Shown here: positions 36,222 to 47,466 of the stretch, piece after piece | How positions within the stretch are numbered: position 1 is the first letter of the stretch | Layout of the letters: each line of letters begins with the position of its first letter | Source of the DNA: Paroedura picta | Lineage: Eukaryota; Chordata; Lepidosauria; Squamata; Gekkonidae | DNA length: 64,000 bases | Direction: 5' to 3' | NCBI RefSeq assembly: GCF_049243985.1 | Contig: NC_135374.1 | Coordinates: forward strand, 67,323,434-67,387,433 | The notes under the pieces: model-generated | The model's input: only the letters and a program-made list of their open reading frames with translations | Databases searched by the model: none | Told to the model about the DNA's origin: nothing | Translations under genes and position numbers: made by a program

Positions 36222-36335
36222 CCTGTGGTGTAATAGGGAGTTGATTAGGACCAGAGACACCTGGATTCAAATGCTGACTCAACCATGAAGCTCACTAGGC
36301 TGATCCAATCACTCTCTCAGTTTAACCCTCTGTGT
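36222..36335 (+). mobile_element. tRNA-derived SINE head fragment
   Basis: 'tgtggtgtaatagggagttg' then CTGGATTCAAATGCTGAC is an A-box/B-box pair of a tRNA-like promoter, plus strand. It is followed by a decayed SINE body. Related to 24658-24885. Confidence 0.55.
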
Positions 36336-36749
36336 AGAATGTTTATGGGAGGGAAAGGGGAGGAAGGGAGAAATACAGATGCCAGCAAAAGCTTCTTAGA
36401 GGAAGAATGGAATAAAACATGAGATTTGGAGTGGTTTTGCATGTGCACAGCATGCTAAACATATGTAACGTTCTTTTTATATTCATCACACATGCAGGTG
36501 CATAGCTGAAAAGTTCATATGTCAAGTTTTTAATTTTTTTAAAATATATTGATTGGGTTTTAACAGAGCTCTTAGATACCCCATCTTACTTAGATTCATC
36601 ATCCACACCCTGTTCTCCTTGTGTTTGAATTTCCAGGTTTGTTGTGTTTTTATGGAGAAATGGGAAAGAAGCATGTTAAAGAATCCATGAACCATTGTTC
36701 ACCAATAACATATTCTATTAATTGCAGGATAGAGTAGTGAGAAAAGCTG

Positions 36750-37001
36750 AAGAAGAGAAGAGCTGAGCTGTTTTATTGAACCCTGCTTTTTACTACCTGA
36801 AGGAGTCCCCAAAGACTTACAAATCCCTTCCCATACAATTTGTCCCCTACAACAGACACCCTGTGAGATAAGTGAGGCTGAGAGAGCTCTAAAAGAACTG
36901 TGACTGGCTCAAGGTCACCCTGTTGGCTGCATGTGAAGGAGTGGGGAATCGAACCAAGTTCTCCAGATTGGAGGTTGCTGCTCTTAATCACTACACTAAA
37001 C
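36750..37001 (-). mobile_element. tRNA-derived SINE family A, copy 4
   Basis: Minus orientation. Contains 'ctacaacagacaccctgtga' and 'gaggctgagagagctct' and ends in the reversed tRNA head 'cttaatcactacactaaac'. Diverged. Confidence 0.8.
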
Positions 37002-37715
37002 AAATAAATGACCCATCTACGGGTGGCGTCGCCCCTGATGGCACTCTCATCAGTGGAGTTGTAAGATGTCCTTCCTGATGCTGGCACTTGCCTGTGCTGT
37101 CTTTCTTCTGTAGTTTCTGCCTGTCAGCATTACTGTTATGCAAATGGTTCATCAGCACTTCTATCTAGCAACAAGGACAAATAACATACACATCATGGCT
37201 GGGTTGTCCCCTTTTGAGCTGCCAGTGTAATTAAGAGGTACAGAATATGCTTAGATGCAAGAGCAGAAATTTTGGTAGATCAGTGGGTACATTCTGAGTC
37301 AATGCTGTATGTACCAACATAATGTTTTAGTAAAAGCCTATTAAATCATGATTTAAAAGACCAGAACCTAGTCCATATATAAATAATTCATTACACAGGC
37401 ATGTAATATATGAGCAAAGGTTCATAGCATTGTAAGTGATTTTGAATACATCTCTGACTACCTTTCTGGGAAATGAAGTTAAAATATGGTCAATTAATTT
37501 CTAATAAGGGATTTTTCCCCATATGTGTATTATAAATATTTTATTAGATTCCATTTGCTATTAAAAAAAAATATGTTGCTATGAGAAATGATTCAGTCTA
37601 ATGGCTTTTAAAATATTTTTATTTCGTATTTTTATATGCTTCCAGTCCTGCCCAGACAGTTTTGATTTACAGCAAGCATGTTACACCAGCTCAGTCAGGA
37701 AACGGTTTTCAAGGG

Positions 37716-37918
37716 AGAAGAAGAGAAGAGTGGGGGTTTTGTACCCTGTTTTTTAAATTATTTTAAGGAGTTTCAAAGTGGCTTACAATCACCTACCCTT
37801 CCTCTCCCCACAACAGACACCCTGTGAGGTAGTGTGAGGCTGAGAGAGCTCTGTGAGAACTGTGATTGGTCCAAGATTAGAGGCTGCCATTCCTAACCAC
37901 TACATCATGCTGTCTCTC
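37716..37918 (-). mobile_element. tRNA-derived SINE family A, copy 5
   Basis: Minus orientation. Contains 'cccacaacagacaccctgtg' and 'taaccactacatcatgctg'. Internally deleted near the B-box. Confidence 0.8.
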
Positions 37919-38257
37919 TGTTGTTATCTTAGTACAGATGTTTAAACAGCAAAAGCAGGGTGGCGAAAACATGGTTTAATAAAAAAACAATTCTTAAGAT
38001 CAAAAGATCTGTTTACAAAGAGGATCGCGATCCAGGATCCAGGATCGCGACTGACGCTACATTTTGACACTGATTATTTTAGCATTCAGAGCAAAAATAT
38101 CTATATACAGAAAAGATTTTTACAAAAGACATTCAAATAATTGCTTAGAAAGCTAAAATGTCAGAAATTAAAAGCCCAACTAATAGCAGCAATTTAAACT
38201 TTACAAGCTAGCAAGAGGGAAGTGAACAATCCTGAAGTTGTAAGTCAATCTAAGGAA

Positions 38258-38458
38258 GTAGAAGAAGGGTTGGTTTTTATACCTTGCCTTTCACTGCCTG
38301 AAGTCCCAAAGCTCTGATGGGACTGCTCGGTAAGAACAGCACTATCAGGACTGTGACATGCCCAAAGTCACCTAGATGGCTGCATGTGGAGGAGCGGGGA
38401 ATCAAACTTGGCTCACCAAATTCGAAGCCACCACGCTTAGCCACTACACCACGCTGGT
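38258..38458 (-). mobile_element. tRNA-derived SINE family A, copy 6
   Basis: Minus orientation. Left tail 'gaagaagggttggttttta', right end 'agccactacaccacgctgg'. The middle is partly deleted. Confidence 0.8.
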
Positions 38459-39063
38459 GGAAGCCACAGTCTTCATATGATGAGTGAACATAGAGAAAGA
38501 CGTTAGGCAAATTTCAAGGGGGAGGAAGAGTTGCATAGATGGAAAACTACTGTAGAACACTTGGCCCCTGCTCAGCAGAGAAGCAGGCAACACCCTGAGA
38601 TAGACTAGTCGAGAAAATGGATGGGCAAGTACACACTAACTTTCACATACACACCACAGTCCCTTTAAACAAGGGGCCTTTCTAACAAAGAAAGGAGGGG
38701 TCAGACATCACCCATCCTGAGACAATGCAGCCCATCCCATTAATTACCAAGACACCTCTGTTAACCTTGCCATAAAGGCATAGGGTAGGATAAGCATAGG
38801 ACTATCACAGCCCTTAGAATGATTTTCGCAATTTCTCTTTTCTAATCTGCTCACTTTGCTGTTATCTATGCTTTATCAATTAAAAAACAACTTTTTAATG
38901 TTCACAATTCATGAAATACAGCACACTCAGCAATTCCCATATGCTTAGCTTCTCGTGTAATGCTCAGGATCTGTAGAAAAGTAGGTGCTTGAGAAGTCAG
39001 AAAGATTCCATTTCAAGAAACCAGCTGCACCAAAAAACAAACAAACCCTTCTCTGTATTTTAC

Positions 39064-39213
39064 CTGCATTGTGATCTGATAACCCTGGAAAGCCCTCAGC
39101 CTCTCTTTTTTCTCTTCTTCTTGCCCCATACTTATCCATGTGTCTGTGATTAAAACATTGGCTCCACAGGCAGCTTCCAAAGGGTCCATTGTGAGAAACA
39201 ATTTGGTGCCATG
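39064..39213 (-). pseudogene. OTC: OTC exon 8
   Basis: 150 bp, equal to mammals, acceptor attag|CA and donor CAG|gtaaaa. It encodes [20 protein letters not shown], then [20 protein letters not shown] and [10 protein letters not shown]. The ornithine-loop DTWISMG is intact. The human NDPLEAAHGGN reads [11 protein letters not shown] here. The frame is open. Confidence 0.97.
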
Positions 39214-39295
39214 CTAATGTGAAGAAAGCCCCAAAAGTGCGTCAAATTCATGTGCAGCAAACAGTAAATTGTGTTTTAAAATTTCAAGCTCATAC

Positions 39296-39349
39296 CTTCA
39301 TAGAGTGCTCTTCAGCTATTTTGGTTATTGTAGGATCTGGCGCAAAACC
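39296..39349 (-). pseudogene. OTC: OTC exon 7
   Basis: 54 bp, equal to mammals, acceptor atag|GG and donor AAG|gtatga. It encodes GFAPDPTITKIAEEHSMK, aligning with human GYEPDASVTKLAEQYAKE. It is the most diverged of the intact exons, but the frame is open. Confidence 0.92.
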
Positions 39350-39556
39350 CTATCAAGTAAATGATAGCATTACACTGTATTCAAACCACGTTAAAAATGA
39401 TTTCCCTTTTTCAAAGCTGATGATCTGCCCTATAGACTCATGGCCACATGCTGTCCTTTATAGTATTATGCAACTTAAACTTTTAAATACAATCACTGAC
39501 AAAAAAAAGACTTGGATAACATTACTAGCTACTAGAAATAGATAATGTCATTTCAC

Positions 39557-39679
39557 CTTTGGAGTAGCAACCTGCAGATTCATCCCAAATTTGGGAGCAC
39601 TCATCATAATGGCATTCAGAACATTATTTCCATCACCTATCCAGCACAAGGTCAGCCCCTTCAAAGACCCATAGTGTTC
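39557..39679 (-). pseudogene. OTC: OTC exon 6
   Basis: 123 bp, equal to mammals, acceptor ctgcag|GAA and donor CAAAG|gtgaaa. It encodes [20 protein letters not shown] and then [16 protein letters not shown], the start of the ornithine-binding domain. The frame is open. Confidence 0.97.
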
Positions 39680-41898
39680 CTGCAGCAAAAGTGAAAGGAA
39701 AATGGCTGCTCAAACCAGCACTGTCACAACAACACAGTGACAAATTCAGTTGGTAATGATGAAGAATACCTTTAGCCTTACTAGCATCTTGGCCCGCAGA
39801 TTGCATATTCAAGGCTTCCTCCTTGTGATCTCTTCACAGCACAAGACCTAGGCACTTCCATTAGCCCAAAACAACATTCCTGCCTCCCCTCCCCAAACGC
39901 AGCTTATTGGTCTCCCCAAGATGCTGCTTTTTGAGGACAGGAGCTCTCCTGAATGGACTGAGGGACAAACTGGAGCTCTACAGCATTGCTGGGGGAATTA
40001 TTGGGGGGGGGGGGAACTTTCCCTTTCTAATTCACAGAAAATTCAGTCTAGAGCCAGCACAATGTTCTATATCCCTGTAAAACAACATCCCACACAAAGA
40101 TGGATTACAAGCCATTAGGAATACAATTTCTAACACCACCACAGCTGACTCCGCCACCAAACTGTGCCAATTTATTCTCACCTATAACCACTTTGGATTT
40201 GGTGACAACTTGTTCCTTCAGATCAGTGGTACAGCCACGGGCACCCGCATGGTGCCTCAATACGCCAACATCTTCATGGCAGACCTGCAGCAATGCTTCC
40301 TGAATGCTCACCTACTCACACGTCTCATACACCCGCAATTCATTGATGACATTTTTATCATCTGGACACATGGTAAAGAAGCCCTGGATACTTTCCACTA
40401 GGCATACAATGAGTTTCACCCCACTATCAACCTGACAATGAACCATTCTACACAAGAAATACATTTCCTGGACACTACTGTAAGAATAAAAAATTGATGC
40501 CTAGAGACCACCTTATACTGAAAGCCTACTGACCGGCAAACATACCTGCATGCCTCTAGCTACCATCCTAAACATACCAAACTATCCATTGTATACAGCC
40601 AGGCCCTAGGTTACAACCACATCTGTTCCAATCCCATGGATAGAGATTCCCACCTAAATGTTCTACAACAAACCTTTTTGGAACTAAATTACCCAGCCAG
40701 TAAGGTCAAGGAACAGAATAACAAAGCTAAAAGGATACTAAGAGAAAACCTGTTGGAAGACAGACCCAAAAGAGAGAATAGCAGAACACCACCGGTGGTT
40801 ACAGATAGCCCTCAACTCAAGACAGTACAACACATCATCAGTCACTTACAACCTCTACTAGATAATGACAGTTGTCTTTCCCAAGTACTGGGGGGAAAAC
40901 CTTTTCTTTCACATAGACAGCCCCCTAATCTCAAACAACTCCTCACCCACAACAATGCAGCATCTAATATGAACATGGACACTAGTACTAGAGTTTACAG
41001 CAAACCCAAATGCCAAGTTTGCTGCCACATACACTCCAGTGACACAATTACTAGACCTAACAACATCACCTACACCATCAAAGGCTTATTCACTTGCTCA
41101 TCTTCTAACATTGGATATGCCATTAAATGCCAACAATGCTCCTCTGTTCTCTACACAGGGCAAACAGATCAAATCCTCCGCCAAAGAATTAATGGACACA
41201 GGTCTGACATCAAAAACCACAGGACTGAAAAACCTGTAGGGGAACACTTCAACCTTCCAGGACATTCAATAAGGGACCTCAAAGTAGCTGTTTTATTGAA
41301 AAAGCCATGGCCTCCAGTTTGTAAGACCCAAGCAAGGCTGTTTTGAAGGACATTCATTTATAGGGTCACCTAAATTGGACATGAATTGATGGCACTTAAC
41401 ATACATATAAGCAGCTCACAGAGGTTGGCTGAACACCACCATTTTTATTAGGTTTTTCTCACTGAAATAATTGTTGTTTCAAATGCACTGAAGAATGCCC
41501 ACTCATAGCTTCACTTGTGTGATTTACCTGGCCAAAGAAGCTGCTTCAGACTTTACAAAAGGCTGGAGGACTCAACAGACCCTGTCCCAGGACCCTTTAC
41601 AATTGCCCTGTAAGGTATTATTCATCCAGTGTTACTGATGGGGAACATCAGTTTGGAAAAAGTAGCCTGGCTAAGGCTGCCTTGTTATCATGGGACTTCA
41701 GTAAAATATGAACTGGGGTATTCTCAGTTTGCACCTCCCACTCTGAACAGCTGAATTATATCCGTATCTGGGTCTGTTTGGAAGCTTCTTCTTGTATCAG
41801 ATATTTAGGACCCATGTCCAAGTCCCCTCCTCCCCTCCTTTTAGCAGAGTGCAGGTTGATAAAAGTCTATTACTAACTTGAGAACAGGAGTGTCTTAC
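39680..41898 (-). other. OTC: OTC intron 5
   Basis: Contains the Penelope-like element. A G-run lies at about 40006-40016. At 41361-41406 the stretch GGGTCACC...GACATGAATTGATGGCAC resembles an RTE/Bov-B-type 3' tail. 41410-41890 shows no clear element. Confidence 0.6.
40060..41346 (+). mobile_element. Penelope-like retroelement, RT plus GIY-YIG fragment
   Basis: The plus-strand frames carry reverse transcriptase motifs typical of Penelope-like elements: GTATGTRMVPQYANIFMADL, then FIDDIFIIWTHGKEAL with the catalytic DD. An open frame of 236 codons (40636-41346) ends in a GIY-YIG-type endonuclease region with CxxC-like cysteines (KCQVC, KCQQC), LYTGQT, LRQRINGHRSDIKNH and GEHFNLPGH. The 5' part of the RT is missing and the RT region carries at least two stops, so the copy is dead. 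It lies antisense to OTC. Confidence 0.88.
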
Positions 41899-42052
41899 CT
41901 GAAGTGTAAGATAATCAGCCAAAATCTGGATGGGATGGTCAGAATCAGGGAGTCCATTGATCACTGGGACTGAGGCCTCTTGTGCTAATATTTCCAAAGC
42001 TTTGTGTTTATAAACTCGTGCCAGGATTGCATCTGCCATGCCAGACAATACT
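41899..42052 (-). pseudogene. OTC: OTC exon 5
   Basis: 154 bp, equal to mammals, acceptor ctgcag|A and donor TTCAG|gtaaga. It encodes [20 protein letters not shown] and [13 protein letters not shown]. The arginine of ARVY and the His and Gln of HPIQ, which contact carbamoyl phosphate in the family, are retained. The frame is open. Confidence 0.97.
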
Positions 42053-43530
42053 CTGCAGAATGCAAAATTCATACAGAAATCAAGCCTAATGAAATCAGAT
42101 TATCTCTGCTGGCTGGATAGCACATGTGGAACAAATTTAAATGTGAGCCATTTAATTTATATTTTTAACAATTTAAAGCCCCATTGTACAATCCATCATA
42201 CATGAGGAGACGTTCCTTTTCTCCTTATATTTTGAATGGTTTAATGAACAGCTTGTGTATCTAAATAATTTGTATGAAAGAAATAATTCATTTAAAGGGA
42301 ATTCCCTGAATGTACTCTACAGCTTCACCCTGGAGATTAGAGACCTACATTTTTAAAAAATCTATATTTGCATATAACATGTGGAGAAAAATCAGATCCC
42401 AGAATTCTGTAAAAAACTGATGTTGAGTAACTTCTTAAGTACACTTCCAGAATGTTACCAAACTGTCCCTTGGCTTCTTATCCAAACTAGGAAATGTAAA
42501 TTTGAATATTAGTATTTTTCAAGTCTGGTTGGTCCAATACCCAGCTCTTAGGACCAAACTAGGCATAATCTTTAACACATGACCAACACAGGGACTTGCG
42601 GCAGCTGGCAGGTGCAAGATCCCTGTGTGCAAGATCCCCAAGAGCCATAGGAGCTCGATTGGAGCATGACAGTGGCATGAAGCAAAGAAAGGCTTTAGCC
42701 TTTCCAGTCTGCCATTTTCCAAAACTGAAATGGCCCCAGGACATTATTTGACCTATGAGGGGCTGCACATGCACAAATACAACTGGTGCTGACCCCGATG
42801 GGGCAAATAGTGCTCCTGAGGCCTATATTGGGTCAGGAAAACTAGGGAGAAGGCACAAGCCTGCCTCTGATCCCAATCCAAATTGAGCTCCTGAGGCTCT
42901 TGGGAATAGAGTTCCCACAGGGGACTTGTTGTCTGACTACAAGACTCTGTAGTAGTCACATTTTAAAAATATCACATCTACTTTGGCCCTTATGAGGCCG
43001 AGAGAGATCGATCGTCCAAACTGTTTTAAAAAAAACCCTATTTGCAGGTTCACAGGGCAATGAAGACTAACCTTTTCTCTTTAGGTTGCTTTCATGATGA
43101 AAATGCATTCACCTTCCACACTGGTTTTCACAGCAGACAAAAAAGTACACGTTTCCCCACATATAAGAAAGCAGATTGGTGGAAGCAATTTGCCCATAAA
43201 AATAACATTATCTCCCCCAAACTGTTCCCAAACTGCAAGCCTATGAATAAACTAGACTCAGGTCTGTCACAAGCAAACTGTCTGAAATCAGTTTTCATCT
43301 TAGATTATACATCAATCTGGGACAGATCTCCTATCCTTTTAAAATATGAATTGTATAATTGGGAAGGAAATTGGTTCTTCTGCTTACAGCAGAAGCTGGA
43401 TGTATGTAACCCGCCACAAGCCATCAGGGAGTGGCGGGTAATAAATCTAATAAATAATAATAATAAAATAAATAATAATAATAGCTGGAGCACCATCAAC
43501 AAATGGAAGAATCACAGGATTTTTACAAAC
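42053..43530 (-). other. OTC: OTC intron 4
   Basis: No strong element. 43390-43486 looks like a LINE 3' end (TAACCCGCCACAAGCC, GGCGGGTAATAAA) with an AT-rich (AATA)n tail. Confidence 0.5.
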
Positions 43531-43613
43531 TGTGCTGTGTCAGTGATGCTTTCATTAATGCCCAAGTGAATGTCTTGTGAGGTAACAAGGGTGTCCACCA
43601 AGGAGAGCAAATC
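43531..43613 (-). pseudogene. OTC: OTC exon 4 with 5-bp deletion
   Basis: 83 bp against 88 bp in human. It starts in frame (GFALLGGHPCYLT), then five bases are missing where mammals have the ACC-ACA-CAA codons of LTTQD. Downstream sequence still aligns (DIHLG-NES-TDTA) but in the wrong frame, and a TAA stop follows six codons after the deletion. The final base of the exon is A (CA|gtttgt) where mammals have G (CG|gta). The donor gtttgt departs from the gtaagt consensus. Acceptor ttttag|GA is normal. Confidence 0.93.
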
Positions 43614-45430
43614 CTAAAACAGATATAAGAGTTCTTTCAGCTATCCAAACAAGTGTGTGACAAGAGGAGAAATTATCCATATTAAGCTTTTTCTGGCACA
43701 AAGATGCAATTGGGGGTGAAGTTTCACATTGAATTTCTGGCTATTTAACTATATTTCATACAGTTAAATGAGCAAGAGCCCTATGTTACCAAGAATCCCC
43801 TTCCAAGGCATAGACTATCTGCACCATCTTGGCTAAATTCACTATGACAGCTATTTTAGGAGCGTACAATACCTTGCTTTGGAAGAGATGAGAGCATTAA
43901 TCAGGCTATGCTAATAAGTGACCAAAACTTCGGGCACAAGACTGATACACTGATGGGACGTCTGTAGGTCAACCCTCTGAAGAAGGAGTTGGATAATTTT
44001 GGTGCCGTGACTGAGAAGGCCCTCTCTCAGGCTAACACATGTCTAACCCAGAAGGCAGGGCATGCCTCAGAAGATGACTATGACTATAGCAGTCTGGTAG
44101 GTCCATGTGGTAACAGACAGTCCTTACAGTATGCTGGCTCCAAACCATATAGAGCTGTAAACATTAATACCAGCACCCTGAATTGGGTCCGGGAACATAT
44201 TGGGAGTCAATGTAGGATGAGACAAGACTAGAGTAATATGGTTCATATGACCCACTTCAGTCAGCATCTTGCCTGCACTATTTTGAACTGACTGAAGTTT
44301 CCAAACACTTTTCATAAGCAGCCCTACACAAAGCAACTTGCAGGAATCTAATCTAGATATAACCTGAGCATGTACCACAACAGCCAAATCTTTTCAGCCC
44401 AGGAAAGGCCACATTTGGTAAAAGGCATTTCAGGTCATGGTTGCTACTTGCTTATTCATTAGTAGGCCTGGGTCCAAGAGTACCCCCAGACTATGGACCT
44501 GTTTCTTCAGGGACAGTATAACCCCATCGAGGACCAGAGAAACCCCGGGTCACTCATTTTGCTCCCCAGTAGTACTTCCATTTTGCTGGATTAAGCTTCA
44601 GTCTCTTAGCCTGCATTCACCCAAAAATAGCCTTCTGGTACTAGTTCAGGGTTTCTATAGCCTTTCTGAGATCAGCTAGAAGTACAAAATATGGAGTATC
44701 ATCTTCATAGTGGTAACATCTCCACCCAGATCTCTGCATGACCTTACCCAGCAGTTTCATGCAAATGTTAAGAAGCATGGGGAACAAGCTGAAACCTTCC
44801 CCAAGCACCACCTTTTAAAACTGAATTTCATTGTACTTCAGTATTTTATATTTTACTGATATTTTTAATAGAAACAGGGCTAAGCTCTAGCATTAAGGAA
44901 ACAAACCTTGCAAAAAATAAACATTTTGGGCACTTTCTTGGATAAAACATACATTTTAGATTAACTCAGGAAAAGTATTGTGTAGTTAAAAGGTGACCTG
45001 CTAACTGGTTGTCTGCAATGGATGGTCATGTTCAAGCAAAGCAAATAAAATGTTTAAAGAGCTCCTTCATTATCACCAGGAGATGGCACCATAACCATGA
45101 GCTTTGAAAGCCTGTAAATACGTCTGCTGAACAAGCTAGACTACACTAGATGAAGAATACAGAATGTATTTGTTTTTACAAAGAAGGAAATCTTTATTAC
45201 AAACCACAAATTGCCTTGATCCAATTAAAAACAAAAACTTTAGTCCTACTGATTTAACAATTCTAGCTAGATCTACTGTCACTTGCTTTTCTTGGGATTA
45301 ACAATCAAAGATCTTAGATTGAACTATCAAAGGCCAGAATTTGGAATTAAAAATATGAAGCAACTGGTCATATATAAAGAAATATTTTACAATTCATTCA
45401 GGAAATTTTGCTGTCACAATTTTGGTTCAC
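43614..45430 (-). other. OTC: OTC intron 3
   Basis: Holds the LINE fragment at 43930-44780. 44781-45430 is AT-rich with nothing recognised. Confidence 0.5.
43930..44780 (-). mobile_element. L2/CR1-like LINE, RT C-terminal part
   Basis: On the minus strand RLDSCKLLCVGLLMKS, then KLQSVQNSA, corresponds to the RLDYCN...KLQ-VQNAAAR block of L2-clade LINEs. The order of blocks follows 23226-24390. Many frame breaks. Confidence 0.75.
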
Positions 45431-45512
45431 CTGTCTCTGTAGATAATCTTGTTCTTGTGCTTCTTTTCTCAAAAATAATTGCTAAAGATTTTCCTTGCAA
45501 CAAAGACAGATA
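45431..45512 (-). pseudogene. OTC: OTC exon 3
   Basis: 82 bp, acceptor tttcag|TAT and donor ACAG|gtgaac. It encodes [20 protein letters not shown] and continues TRLSTET, containing the STRTR carbamoyl-phosphate-binding loop intact. The frame is open and the length equals the mammalian exon. Confidence 0.97.
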
Positions 45513-46115
45513 CTGAAAGACAAGAGGGAAAGGCACTTTCTGCCACATTAGGTAGCCACAACGACGATGGAGGAGGGTGAAACCTCCCTGTGTCATATGG
45601 GAGGGTGGTATAAAAATCTAAGAAAATAAATAAAAATAAATAAAATAAATCTAAGTGTTTTATTATAAAGAGAAACAAAGTTTGACTAGAAAGAGGAAAG
45701 AGCAACCTAACCCTCTAACTGTTCTGTTGTCTTCATTCAATCTGTTCTAGAGACAACCAGGGAGGAAGATTGCTTAAAGGAGCAGGAAATCTCCAATAAA
45801 CCAATCAGGGCATAGGAGACTATTTGAAAAAAATATCCAGAAGTTCCTGATCTAACTATGCTAAATACACACCTCCTCCAATGCCCCCTTTAGGATATTA
45901 TTCATATTCTTATGAATCATGCACATTACAGATCTTGTATATTCTAATATCCTGAAGTTGGTCAACCTCTAATTTTATTTTCTGATGATTTATTCCTGCC
46001 ACAGATTGCCATAGCTTCCAGTGTAATAACACAGAGGGCTGGGGGTTTCTGTGGATGGTTTGGACCAGAATGTTCTAATTCCCTCTATTTGGGGCACATT
46101 ACCTTCCATAAAGCA

Positions 46116-46396
46116 AGAGCCTCTTGTGGCGCAGAGTGGTAAGGCAGCCGTCTGAAAGCTTTGCCCATGAGGCTGGGAGTTCAATCCCAGCAGCCGGCTC
46201 AAGGTTGACTCAGCCTTCCATCCTTCCGAGGTCGGTAAAATGAGTACCCAGCTTGCTGGGGGGTAAACGGTCATGACTGGGGAAGGCACTGGCAAACCAC
46301 CCCGTATTGAGTCTGCCATGAAAACGCTAGAGGGCGTCACCCCAAGGGTCAGACATGACTCGGTGCTTGCACAGGGGATACCTTTACCTTTACCTT
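46116..46396 (+). mobile_element. Sauria-type tRNA SINE with Bov-B-like tail, copy 2
   Basis: Plus orientation, near full length. Head GAGCCTCTTGTGGCGCAGAG, B-box GGGAGTTCAATCCCAGCAG, body with 'tcggtaaaatgagtaccca' and 'tgaaaacgctagagggcgtc'. The 3' end 'gggtcagacatgac' is followed by ACCTTTACCTTTACCTT. Confidence 0.9.
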
Positions 46397-47466
46397 CCAT
46401 AAACATAGAGGAGCTGTCACAGATAATGCACAGCTTCAAATGCAAAAAGCACGGGGGAGGGGGCAAAGGTGTTTCTACGAACCATGCAAGACAGACCTCC
46501 CAGTTCATTTCACAGTCACCATTGCAACTCCCATTACAACCTTGAAGCCCATGACCAACTTTTGAAGTTCCTAGATTTATTTTTGGATAAGTTATTCCTG
46601 CTAAAGACAACTGTACCTTTTGTAGCAAATCACATCAGGGGGCTTCTGTGAATAATCCAAGTTAGGATCTCTCAGTTCCCTACCTTTCTGGCAATGCCAT
46701 TCCCATCATCATCCTGAACTTGGTGGCCAATTGTCAAATGCCCAGCTATATTTTCTGATCAGTGGTCTTTCTAGGGACAATGACTTGCTTTGCAAAGAGC
46801 TGGGGGAAGGGGGGAGAGAGAAAATATGGTGATTATATAGTTCAGGGTGTTCCAGTTCCTGTCACATTTGGCACTCCAGTTCCCATTACGATTGGGATTG
46901 CAGACGAAATGTTACCAGAACATGTTGTGTTTTATTATGATTGCTGATGGCATTAGGAATGTTGATGTAGTTAACTGAACATGCTGTTATGTTATTATTG
47001 TTGATTATGTTAAGATTGTTGGCACAGTTACTAAATTCATCCTGTACTGTTTCTCTCCTAATGTTTTCTGTAAACCACTCTGAGCCACAATGGAGAGCAA
47101 TATATAAATGCAAATAAATAAATAAATGCAAATAAAGCCAATCCTGGAGCCTCTGGTTAACTTTGAGATCCCTGGTCTTATTTTCTCAGGAGTTGCCCCA
47201 AAGCTGTATGAGAAATTCAGTGTGCAGGGCTTTTGAATGGACTGCTTGAGCATCACCTGCAGTTTTGTGAAACATGATCAGATCTAAAAGTGAAAGGAGC
47301 AGATGTGGTGGTTACTGTTTTCTGTCCATTACAAGCATCTGTTATTTCCCTTTGTGAGCCATTTAAAAGGCGATTGAAAGAGTGGAACAATAGGATTTAT
47401 TTACACTTGAAGTCTGCTATCTTATAAGAAAGTATGTTTTAAACCAAAAATAATCATATGATCTTT

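Larger units (their letters stand above)
33165..39063 (-). other. OTC: OTC interval between exons 8 and 10 (introns 8 and 9), repeat-filled
   Basis: Should contain exon 9 but none was recognised. It holds two Helitron-like elements, one hAT MITE and five tRNA-SINE copies (listed separately). 34661-35316 and 37003-37715 show no clear element. 38022-38033 is a perfect CpG-containing palindrome, GGATCGCGATCC, with a second partial copy beside it. Confidence 0.6.

Noticed and set aside
36580-36645. Possible decayed OTC exon 9 on the minus strand (GTGGATGATGAA match and an ENRVWMM reading)
   Set aside because: Two incompatible weak alignments, no splice sites, and identity far below that of the other OTC exons. 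Treated as chance.
38945-39063. Minus-strand reading after exon 8 (SDFSSTYFSTDPEH) as an extra OTC exon
   Set aside because: It follows the exon 8 donor directly, has no match to the OTC C-terminus, and would be intronic read-through.
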